Source: an uncultured Clostridia bacterium
GTDB lineage: Bacteria > Bacillota > Clostridia > Christensenellales > Aristaeellaceae
Assembly (NCBI GenBank): GCA_945877525.1
Contig: CAMDVP010000027.1
Coordinates: 1 to 18,579, forward strand
Direction of reading: 5' to 3'
DNA length: 18,579 nucleotides
A program made the translations under genes and the position numbers. Every line of letters starts with the position of its first letter. The stretch's first letter is position 1. Under the pieces are notes generated by a model. It was not told where the DNA came from and did not search any database. It was given only the letters and a program-made list of their open reading frames with translations. Below are positions 7,424-13,144 of this stretch, in pieces.

Positions 7424-7452
7424 CCCGGCAGCACTGGACTGCCGGGTTTTTT
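7424..7452 (+). terminator. Intrinsic terminator
   Basis: An 8-bp GC-rich stem (CCCGGCAG 7424-7431, CTGCCGGG 7439-7446) with a 7-nt loop is followed directly by six T. It lies 10 nt after the stop of the one-TM protein and closes the GntR-NYN-HD run. Confidence 0.93.
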
Positions 7453-7690
7453 GATGCTAATCTGTTTCTAAATCATAGCTTTGCATATGGCAAGAAGAAT
7501 TCACCTCTGCGGAGGCGAGCAAAGGGCTTTGCGATCATTGTCGCTCCGCTTTCAACTTCCGCCTTCGCCGGACTCGCCACTGGTGAGCCGTCGTCCTTTG
7601 GAAACCTTCGGGGCCGTCCCTCTTGCTGCTATGCTTTGAATGCAGCACAGTATGACCCGAAAGAAAATTCAGGAATAGCCGCTCTGAATG
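7453..7690. other. Non-coding stretch with foldable, repeat-like element
   Basis: No gene is convincing here; the frame open on the minus strand is Arg/Lys/Ser-rich. The sequence is strongly foldable. GCGGAGGCGA (7509-7518) pairs with TCGCTCCGC (7541-7549) with one bulge, enclosing GCAAA-GGGC-TTTGC (7519-7532). A second near-palindrome, CTCGCCACTGGTGAG, follows around 7573-7587. Read on the minus strand the block has the look of a dispersed intergenic repeat or a structured RNA, but the class is not recognised and copy number cannot be judged from one window. Confidence 0.4.
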
Positions 7691-7719
7691 TTGACAAAAA
7701 TAGTCGGGTATGATAGAAT
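7691..7719 (+). promoter_or_regulatory. Sigma-A type promoter of the Fe-S operon
   Basis: A consensus -35 TTGACA (7691-7696), a 17-nt spacer and -10 TAGAAT (7714-7719) preceded by TGA as an extended -10. It points to the Rrf2-NifS-NifU genes, with the Rrf2 start 60 nt downstream of the -10 box. Rrf2 regulators often repress their own operon, so this is the likely control point. Confidence 0.85.
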
Positions 7720-7728
7720 GCTGTCCGG

Positions 7729-7755
7729 CAATCCCGATGGTTTTTGTCGGGATTG
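7729..7755 (+). promoter_or_regulatory. Leader inverted repeat before the Rrf2 gene
   Basis: CAATCCCGA (7729-7737) and TCGGGATTG (7747-7755) are perfect 9-bp arms with a 9-nt loop (TGGTTTTTG), located 10 nt downstream of the -10 box and 24 nt upstream of the Rrf2 start. It could be an Rrf2 operator at the transcription start, or an RNA hairpin in the leader. There is no T-tract after it, so it is not an ordinary terminator. Confidence 0.6.
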
Positions 7756-7779
7756 AAGCCGAACGAAAGGAGCGCGCGG

Positions 7780-8214
7780 ATGAAGCTGTCAACCAAAGGA
7801 AAATACGGGCTTTACGCCATGTTCTACCTGGCGCAGCACGAGGGCAGCGGACCGCAGCCGCTCAAGGCCGTGGCGGAGATCGGCGTGCCGGAGGACTATC
7901 TGGAGCAGCTGCTGGGCAACCTGCGGCGCGCAGGGCTGGTGACCACCGTGCGCGGCGCGCAGGGCGGCTATCAGCTGGCCAAGGCTCCCGAGGACATCAC
8001 CGTAGGCGACATCATCGATGCCACGGAGGGCCCGCTGAGCATCTCTGAGTGCATCAGCGACGAGGGCTGCTGCCACCGCTCCGGCGAATGCCGCACCAGA
8101 AGGGTGTGGGAATACCTTTCCAACAGCATCAACGGTCTGCTTCAATCCATTTCCCTGCGGGACATGCTGGAGCAGGAGAGCTTCGGCGTCCCTACCCAAA
8201 CAAAGGAGTCATGA
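7780..8214 (+). CDS. iscR: Rrf2 family regulator, IscR-like
   Basis: A 144-residue winged helix-turn-helix regulator of iron-sulfur cluster assembly. It starts M-K-L-S-T-K-G-K-Y-G, typical of the family. The recognition helix region is P-E-D-Y-L-E-Q-L-L (37-45), followed by the wing R-G-A-Q-G-G-Y (58-64). A Cys cluster, Cys91, Cys97, Cys98 and Cys104 in a C-x5-C-C-x5-C pattern, fits the [2Fe-2S]-sensing three-Cys loop of IscR. The protein likely represses its own operon when holding a cluster. The ATG at 7780 has AAAGGAG (7766-7772) 7 nt upstream and starts where the family does, so the longer in-frame ATG at 7744 is rejected. The desulfurase gene begins 2 nt after its stop. The exact name is by analogy; some Firmicutes Rrf2 proteins are CymR-like instead. 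Confidence 0.9.
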   Translation: MKLSTKGKYGLYAMFYLAQHEGSGPQPLKAVAEIGVPEDYLEQLLGNLRRAGLVTTVRGAQGGYQLAKAPEDITVGDIIDATEGPLSISECISDEGCCHRSGECRTRRVWEYLSNSINGLLQSISLRDMLEQESFGVPTQTKES

Positions 8215-8216
8215 CC

Positions 8217-9443
8217 ATGGACAGGATTTATCTTGATAACGCGGCAACCACCGCTGTTTCGCCCGAGGTGCTGGAGGCCATGCTGCCCTACTTCACCCAG
8301 TGCTTCGGCAACCCCTCCAGCATCCACTCCACCGGCCGCGACGCCCGCCGCGTGGTGGACGCAGCCCGCAGGCAGGTGGCGGCCGCCATCGGCGCGCAGC
8401 CCCAGGAGATTTACTTCACCGCCGGCGGCTCCGAAAGCGACAACTGGGCCATCAAGGGCACGGCCTTCGCCAAGAAGAGCCGCGGCAACCACATCATCAC
8501 CAGCGCCATCGAGCATCACGCGGTGCTGCACACCTGTGCCTGGCTGGAAAAGCAGGGCTTCGAGGTGACCTATCTGCCCGTGGATGAGTTCGGCCGCGTG
8601 CGAGTGGAGGATGTGGAAAAGGCCATCACAGACAAGACCATCCTCATCACCATCATGGCCGCCAACAACGAAATCGGCACCATCCAGCCCATCGCGGAGA
8701 TCGGCAAGCTGGCCCATGACAAGGGGATTCTGTTCCACACCGACGCGGTGCAGGCCATTGGCGCCATGCCCATTGACGTGAACGCCATGCACATCGACAT
8801 GCTCTCCATGAGCGGGCACAAGTTCCATGGCCCCAAGGGCATCGGTGCGCTGTACATCCGCAAGGGCGTCAAAATCGACCAGTACCTCCACGGCGGCGCC
8901 CAGGAGCGCGGCCAGCGCGCCGGCACCGAGAATCTGGCGGGCATCGTTGGCATGGGCAAGGCCATCGAAATCGCCACGCAGCACCTGGAGGAAAACGCCC
9001 GCCGCCTGACCGTCCTGCGGGATAAGCTGATTGACGGCATCCTGGCAGAAATTCCTGACGTGCGTTTGAACGGCCACCGCACCCAGCGCCTGCCCAACAA
9101 CGTGAACGTGTCCGTCCGCTATGTGGAGGGCGAGGCCCTGCTGCTCCGGCTGGATCTGGCGGGCATCGCGGGCTCCAGCGGCTCGGCCTGCACCAGCGGC
9201 AGCCTGGATCCCAGCCATGTGCTGCTGGCCATCGGCCTGCCCCATGAGATTGCCCACGGCTCGCTGCGGCTGTCCCTGGGCACCGACACCACCGAGGCGG
9301 AAATCGACGAGGTGCTGGACAAGCTCCCCGGCATTGTGAAAAACCTGCGGGATATGAGCCCGCTCAACGCCTATCAGCAGTCTTTGAACGCCAGCTGCCC
9401 CTTCGACCATGACCATGGCCACGGCGGGGACGACGCGGAGTGA
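8217..9443 (+). CDS. nifS: Cysteine desulfurase (NifS/IscS)
   Basis: A 408-residue PLP enzyme that removes sulfur from cysteine as a persulfide and passes it to the scaffold protein encoded next. It opens with I-Y-L-D-N-A-A-T-T. The PLP-stacking His is in A-I-E-H-H-A-V (His100), the PLP Schiff-base lysine is Lys202 in S-G-H-K-F-H-G-P-K-G, and the catalytic Cys325 lies in S-S-G-S-A-C-T-S-G-S-L, the long mobile-loop form of group I (NifS/IscS) enzymes. The C-terminus ends in an unusual His/Asp-rich tail, CPFDHDHGHGGDDAE. ATG 8217 has AAAGGAG at 8-nt spacing; ATG 8211 overlaps the Rrf2 stop as ATGA but sits only 2 nt from that site. Confidence 0.96.
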   Translation: MDRIYLDNAATTAVSPEVLEAMLPYFTQCFGNPSSIHSTGRDARRVVDAARRQVAAAIGAQPQEIYFTAGGSESDNWAIKGTAFAKKSRGNHIITSAIEHHAVLHTCAWLEKQGFEVTYLPVDEFGRVRVEDVEKAITDKTILITIMAANNEIGTIQPIAEIGKLAHDKGILFHTDAVQAIGAMPIDVNAMHIDMLSMSGHKFHGPKGIGALYIRKGVKIDQYLHGGAQERGQRAGTENLAGIVGMGKAIEIATQHLEENARRLTVLRDKLIDGILAEIPDVRLNGHRTQRLPNNVNVSVRYVEGEALLLRLDLAGIAGSSGSACTSGSLDPSHVLLAIGLPHEIAHGSLRLSLGTDTTEAEIDEVLDKLPGIVKNLRDMSPLNAYQQSLNASCPFDHDHGHGGDDAE

Positions 9444-9459
9444 ACAGGAGGATACGACA

Positions 9460-9834
9460 ATGTACAGTGAAAAGGTGATGGATCATTTCTCCAACCCCCG
9501 CAACGTGGGTGAAATTGAGGATGCCAGCGGCACCGGCACCGTGGGCAACGCCAAGTGCGGCGACATCATGAAAATGGACATCAAGGTTGAGAACGGCATC
9601 ATTGTGGATGTGAAGTTCAAGACCTTCGGCTGCGGCGCAGCCATTGCCACCAGCTCCATGGCCACGGAAATGGTCAAGGGCAAGACCATCGACGAAGCCC
9701 TGCAGCTGACCAACAAGGCTGTGGCCGAGGCCCTGGACGGCCTGCCCCCTGTGAAGATGCACTGCTCCATGCTGGCGGAGCAGGCCATTCACGCCGCCAT
9801 TGACGATTATCGCAAAAAGCACCCTGAAGCATAA
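9460..9834 (+). CDS. nifU: Iron-sulfur cluster scaffold protein (NifU/IscU N-terminal type)
   Basis: A 124-residue scaffold on which [2Fe-2S] clusters are built from sulfur delivered by the desulfurase and then passed to target proteins. Cluster ligands are all present: Cys33 and Asp35 in N-A-K-C-G-D, Cys58 in G-C-G-A-A-I-A-T-S-S, and Cys102 in M-H-C-S-M-L-A-E. The length and L-P-P-V-K-M-H-C motif fit the short IscU-like NifU proteins of anaerobic Firmicutes and lack the C-terminal NifU domain. ATG 9460 has AGGAGG 7-8 nt upstream and matches the family's M-Y-S-E-K-V-M-D-H-F start. It lies 16 nt after the desulfurase stop. Confidence 0.96.
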   Translation: MYSEKVMDHFSNPRNVGEIEDASGTGTVGNAKCGDIMKMDIKVENGIIVDVKFKTFGCGAAIATSSMATEMVKGKTIDEALQLTNKAVAEALDGLPPVKMHCSMLAEQAIHAAIDDYRKKHPEA

Positions 9835-9846
9835 AGAGCGAAATGA

Positions 9847-9881
9847 ACGGACAGCCTGGCTTGACCCGGCTGTCCGTTTTT
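9847..9881 (+). terminator. Intrinsic terminator of the Fe-S operon
   Basis: A perfect 10-bp stem (ACGGACAGCC 9847-9856, GGCTGTCCGT 9868-9877) with an 11-nt loop is followed by a run of five T (9877-9881). It begins 12 nt after the scaffold gene's stop. Confidence 0.93.
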
Positions 9882-9986
9882 GTGTCAGGAATGGCCTGTA
9901 CCGTGGAATCAGGGCAATACCGCAATGGAGCGCGTCAACGCCCGTCTGCATGAAAGGCCCCGATGCCTGTCTGCTTTCCGACGTGT

Positions 9987-10030
9987 GGTGCTGCATGGGA
10001 GGGAGGACATCATCCGCAGCATGCAGCACC
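9987..10030. repeat. Long perfect hairpin after the anti-sigma-like gene
   Basis: GGTGCTGCATG (9987-9997) and CATGCAGCACC (10020-10030) form a perfect 11-bp stem with a 22-nt loop, 7 nt past the stop of the minus-strand gene. No T-tract follows on the minus strand, so it is a non-canonical terminator or an mRNA 3'-end stabilising hairpin. The remaining bases 9882-9986 show nothing recognisable. Confidence 0.5.
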
Positions 10031-10037
10031 TGAAGCT

Positions 10038-11903
10038 TTAGTCGAACACAGCGTCCAGCAGGGTGCCGTCGATGGCGTCAAATACCGCCCAGCCTTCGTA
10101 GCCCTGCCGTTCTCCTTCATCGGTCAGATAGCTGAGCACCCAGACCGGTGTCATTACCATGTCGCTGCCCGTACCATCGCGAACAGGCATCCATGTGAGG
10201 GTAGCGCGGTTGATCTGCTTCAATGCCTCCGGGAAGCGGGCATCGGCCATCTCGGCGGGAAGTGCAGCAGCAACTGTCTCTGCGTCCACCAGCGATGCCG
10301 GCGTCCGGACAATGTTGCCCTGTTCATAGGCGTCCCGCAGGCTGATGCTCCTGATGCCCTCCGCCGTCACATAGAACACGGCCTCAAACTGACCGGCAAT
10401 GTCGCCCTCGTTGCCGAATTTGTGATAGCGAAGGTGATAGCCCTCGTCCGCGGTGGTAGCTGTATTGTAATCGTAACGGAAGCTGTTGCTCATCAGCTGT
10501 CCGTTATCGATCTGCCGGTTGAGCAGGCTGCCCATTTCGCGGATGCGCTCCACGCTCATGTCCAGGGCTGTTGTGCAGGTATAGCCCGTCAGGCCAAGCT
10601 GCCGCAGCAGCGTTTCAGCCTTTTCCCTGGCCTGATCCAGGCTGATGTTCGTCAGCTGGGTTCGTTCGAGCGTATACACCTCGTCCGTTCCCGGAAAGCC
10701 GAAAACCATCCAAACTGCAATGTTGTTGACATCCGAAGCCATCGCAAGCCTGGGCTGGGTTCTGGTACATGCCGTACCGTCCTCCAGCTGCCCGACGGCT
10801 TCATAGGTACCGTCGTAGGTTGTATAGAACAAGTAGTAGCTGCCCCAGTCAAGATGGCCTCCGTCGATGAAATCAACCGAGCCGCCATGATGAACTGGAT
10901 CCGTTTTTTCTTCCGCTACGCCGCTTTGGTTAAACCATTCATCGTTCAGAATGCCGCTGAAATCCCGTTCTCTGGCCTGGTAGACCGGCAGCGTGCCATT
11001 GGCGGTATAGGCTTCGGGAACAATGATCTGCATGTCCGCTGCGATGCCGTCCGCGGGAGACTCGGTGGCAGCAGGCGTTTCCGTGGCGGCGGCTGGCATG
11101 CCCATAGCCTCGCTGAAGGGCACGGGCTCAATCTCCACCGACCACACCTGACGGGTTGTGTTTTCGTAATCCACAACGCCCGCGGAGGACACGCTGCGCA
11201 CCATGGCTGTCATCTGTATGGTATACGCCTCTCCCTCGGAGACAGCCCTTCCATCCGCCACCTCAAACAGAAACTGAACGCTGCCGTCGCGCTGGGGCAG
11301 CATCGCGCCGCCCCAGGTATCAGGGGCGATCAGCGCGCCACCGTCCACGCCAATTTGGTTCAGCTGGAGTTCCACATGCTTCATGCTGCTGCCGCTCTGG
11401 GCAACCTTCTCCAAGATGGAAAGCGTGCCCTCCGGCGCGGTATCGCCATTGTGCACGGCATAGCCGTAAGCATCCCCGGGATCACTGTCCTCGCAGAGCA
11501 GCACAACGCCTTCATCGGGGGTGATGGTGCCCATCCCGTACAGACCACGGTTGCGGTACACCACTTCCTCCAGCGTAAAGGTGACGCCGTCCACCCGAAT
11601 AGAATCGGCAGGCAGGGCAATATCGCCCTTTTCCAGCCAGGCTTGTGTTTCTTCTCCGTAATGGCGGCCGAATACTTCCGCAATCCGTGGATAGAACGCG
11701 GCCACCGCAACGCCCATCATGCAAATGACAGCCAGCGCCATGGCCCATGCCAACCGCGGAGTACGCCGTAAGGTATATCGTCTCTTCATTCCGCTTTCCT
11801 CCTTGAGCGAGCCAGCTGTATCCATCAGAACACGGGAACAGCTTGCCGGAACCCTGGGAAAAACCTTTTGCAGATCATCGGGATGCCATTGGTTGTTCTT
11901 CAT
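10038..11903 (-). CDS. Large single-pass membrane protein, probable anti-sigma factor/sensor
   Basis: A 621-residue protein. Residues 1-50 are cytosolic and should bind the cognate sigma factor; one membrane helix is at about 50-70 (L-A-W-A-M-A-L-A-V-I), followed by A-A-F-Y-P-R-I-A-E-V-F-G-R-H-Y-G, and about 550 residues lie outside. The first extracytoplasmic part (about 75-270) resembles DUF4179-type domains seen in anti-sigma proteins. A Thr/Ala/Pro-rich linker (about 270-295) separates it from a second domain that looks like DUF6034, known from similar clostridial proteins; both names are tentative. No zinc-binding H-x3-C-x2-C anti-sigma motif is present. ATG 11903 has AAGGAG with 10-nt spacing and overlaps the sigma gene by 29 bp, indicating coupled translation in a set ratio. 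Confidence 0.75.
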   Translation of the reverse strand: MKNNQWHPDDLQKVFPRVPASCSRVLMDTAGSLKEESGMKRRYTLRRTPRLAWAMALAVICMMGVAVAAFYPRIAEVFGRHYGEETQAWLEKGDIALPADSIRVDGVTFTLEEVVYRNRGLYGMGTITPDEGVVLLCEDSDPGDAYGYAVHNGDTAPEGTLSILEKVAQSGSSMKHVELQLNQIGVDGGALIAPDTWGGAMLPQRDGSVQFLFEVADGRAVSEGEAYTIQMTAMVRSVSSAGVVDYENTTRQVWSVEIEPVPFSEAMGMPAAATETPAATESPADGIAADMQIIVPEAYTANGTLPVYQARERDFSGILNDEWFNQSGVAEEKTDPVHHGGSVDFIDGGHLDWGSYYLFYTTYDGTYEAVGQLEDGTACTRTQPRLAMASDVNNIAVWMVFGFPGTDEVYTLERTQLTNISLDQAREKAETLLRQLGLTGYTCTTALDMSVERIREMGSLLNRQIDNGQLMSNSFRYDYNTATTADEGYHLRYHKFGNEGDIAGQFEAVFYVTAEGIRSISLRDAYEQGNIVRTPASLVDAETVAAALPAEMADARFPEALKQINRATLTWMPVRDGTGSDMVMTPVWVLSYLTDEGERQGYEGWAVFDAIDGTLLDAVFD

Positions 11904-12357
11904 GATCGACCAGCTCCTTTCGCAAGATGATTTTGGCCCGGTGAATCCGACTGCGCACCGCGGCGGCAGTCAGGTGCAGCGCATTGGCCACTTCGCCCGT
12001 CTCCATGCCTTCGGAGTAATACAGCACGAAGGGAAGGCGCAGTTTCTCCGGCAGGCATTCGATCAGCATTCTCAGCGTTATGCCATCTGAGGTGGCCGGC
12101 GTTTCAGGCAGTTCGTCCATCAAAACAATTCGCCGCTTCTGGCGGCACATCCGCTTGCAAACGTTGATGGCAATCCGCGTAACCCATGTGCCGAAATATG
12201 CCTCATTGCGCAGCGTGTGCCGCTTCTCCCATGCCCTGAGCACGGTTTCCTGCAGAGCGTCCTGCACATCCGCATCGTTCTTCAGCATGCATAGCGCCAC
12301 ACGGTACAGCCTTCCCTGAAGCTGCTCCATCTGCGCTACAAACCCTTCCTTGGTCAA
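11875..12357 (-). CDS. ECF-type RNA polymerase sigma factor
   Basis: A 160-residue alternative sigma factor. Region 2 (about 10-76) includes D-A-D-V-Q-D-A-L-Q-E-T-V-L-R-A-W and F-G-T-W-V-T-R-I-A-I-N-V-C-K-R. Region 4 (about 96-150) includes L-P-E-K-L-R-L-P-F-V-L-Y-Y and the helix-turn-helix G-E-V-A-N-A-L-H-L-T-A-A-A-V-R-S-R-I-H-R-A. The start is TTG at 12357: AGAGGTG lies about 7 nt upstream, an in-frame TGA lies 4-6 nt before it, and the nearby ATG at 12364 is out of frame. The rare start and the overlap with the membrane protein gene fit a sigma factor held inactive at the membrane until a signal is sensed. Confidence 0.92.
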   Translation of the reverse strand: MTKEGFVAQMEQLQGRLYRVALCMLKNDADVQDALQETVLRAWEKRHTLRNEAYFGTWVTRIAINVCKRMCRQKRRIVLMDELPETPATSDGITLRMLIECLPEKLRLPFVLYYSEGMETGEVANALHLTAAAVRSRIHRAKIILRKELVDHEEQPMASR

Positions 12358-12374
12358 GCTTCATCACCTCTTTG

Positions 12375-12419
12375 GGAACGTTCCGCCTATTAGATACAGC
12401 AGAGGCGTTGTCTGTTGCA
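12375..12419 (-). promoter_or_regulatory. Possible ECF-type promoter and palindrome before the sigma gene
   Basis: On the minus strand TGCAAC (12414-12419) and TGTA (12395-12398) are separated by 15 nt, close to the known ECF pattern TGAAAC-16 nt-CGTA, and would give a leader of about 30 nt. Between it and the ribosome binding site is a perfect 10-bp palindrome, GGAACGTTCC (12375-12384). This would suit self-activation of the sigma gene but both matches are imperfect or short. Confidence 0.3.
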
Positions 12420-12544
12420 TGGGCAGAAAAATTTTTGACAATCATGGGAGTCATCTATGCTAAGTGTGGCTGCAAGCACCCTCATCCGAAGGCAGATCTC
12501 CCGAACCTGTCTGAAGGCAAGCGATCATGGGAGAAATGCGCGGG

Positions 12545-12573
12545 TTGATACCCGGCGGCAATTGCGCTATAAT
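12545..12573 (+). promoter_or_regulatory. Strong sigma-A type promoter
   Basis: TTGATA (12545-12550), a 17-nt spacer and a perfect TATAAT (12568-12573) lie 32 nt upstream of the small Cys-rich protein's start. Upstream, a 10-bp direct repeat, ATCATGGGAG (12441-12450 and 12524-12533), flanks this promoter region. Confidence 0.88.
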
Positions 12574-12605
12574 GGCGGTAACACAAATCAGAAGGGAGGC
12601 GCAGT

Positions 12606-12842
12606 ATGGCCAGCTATCTCATCAAGGACACCACCCGCGAAGAGCGTGAACAGATCGTTGCCGAGGCTATCGGCAATATTTCCGCAGCTTGCGACGGCTG
12701 CAGCGCGGGCATTGTGGAAATGTACCAGGATTACATCGACGGCAAGAAGGAGCTTCGGCAGGTGAACATGGAGTTCAACGCCCGCTATGTATCCGGCCGT
12801 CAGGGCCCGCCCGAGCGCATGGGCTGCGGCATGGGCTGCTGA
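12606..12842 (+). CDS. Small Cys-rich conserved hypothetical protein
   Basis: A 78-residue soluble protein resembling a conserved clostridial family of unknown function. It is helical and acidic in the first half (T-T-R-E-E-R-E-Q-I-V-A-E-A-I-G-N-I-S-A), has a C-D-G-C motif at residues 29-32, then Y-Q-D-Y-I-D-G-K-K-E-L and the block N-M-E-F-N-A-R-Y-V-S-G, and ends in G-C-G-M-G-C. Five cysteines-rich positions at two sites (Cys29, Cys32, Cys74, Cys78 in C-x-x-C and C-x3-C arrangements) could bind a metal or cluster or act in redox chemistry; this is inference. ATG with AAGGGAGG upstream and a near-consensus promoter suggests strong expression as a single gene. Confidence 0.85.
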   Translation: MASYLIKDTTREEREQIVAEAIGNISAACDGCSAGIVEMYQDYIDGKKELRQVNMEFNARYVSGRQGPPERMGCGMGC

Positions 12843-13070
12843 CGCATCGCAACAGGAACGCGATGCCGCGGCGCATTCCTGTATCCATATGGGGACAACG
12901 CAGCTTGTCTGCGAAGCATGACTGCTGTGCAGAGGGTGACCCATGCATCTTCAGAACTGCAAAAGCCGATTCTGTGACAGCATCTTCCTCCAGCGTTCTC
13001 CGCTCAAGCCGTTTCTTCCCCGTTTCCTGCATGCCTCCGCCACCGATCCGTCTGCCACGGACATGCAGGG
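12843..13070. other. Intergenic stretch with two hairpins
   Basis: No gene is supported here. A weak terminator-like hairpin follows the small protein: ACAGGAA (12852-12858) pairs with TTCCTGT (12876-12882), with a few inner GC pairs and no T-tract. Just before the GH30 promoter, CCTGCATG (13026-13033) pairs with CATGCAGG (13062-13069), enclosing a second hairpin, TCCGT-CTGCC-ACGGA (13047-13061). The latter could be a regulator site or a folded end for transcripts from upstream. Confidence 0.5.
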
Positions 13071-13099
13071 TTGCGTCAGCCCTCTTACCATGATACAAT
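13071..13099 (+). promoter_or_regulatory. Promoter of the GH30 gene
   Basis: TTGCGT (13071-13076), a 17-nt spacer and TACAAT (13094-13099) with an extended TGA before the -10 box. It lies 45 nt upstream of the hydrolase start; the -35 directly abuts the inverted repeat at 13026-13069. Confidence 0.7.
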
Positions 13100-13144
13100 G
13101 CGGAAAAGCCGTTCGGAAAAGCAAAGGAAAGGCGGTTCACCCTC

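Noticed and set aside
7535..7792. An 85-codon minus-strand frame in the gap before the Rrf2 gene
   Set aside because: Very basic composition, no ribosome binding site, overlap with a strong plus-strand promoter and with hairpins; better explained as non-coding.
8142..9422. A 426-codon minus-strand open frame opposite the cysteine desulfurase
   Set aside because: The desulfurase is unambiguous on the plus strand, with PLP lysine and catalytic Cys.
9963..11771. A 602-codon plus-strand open frame opposite the anti-sigma-like gene
   Set aside because: The minus-strand gene has a ribosome binding site, membrane helix and sigma overlap; the plus frame has His/Arg-rich shadow composition.
12435..12463. 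TTGACA at 12435-12440 as a second plus-strand promoter
   Set aside because: No good -10 box at 16-18 nt (TGCTAA at 17); the promoter at 12545-12573 is far better and closer to the gene.
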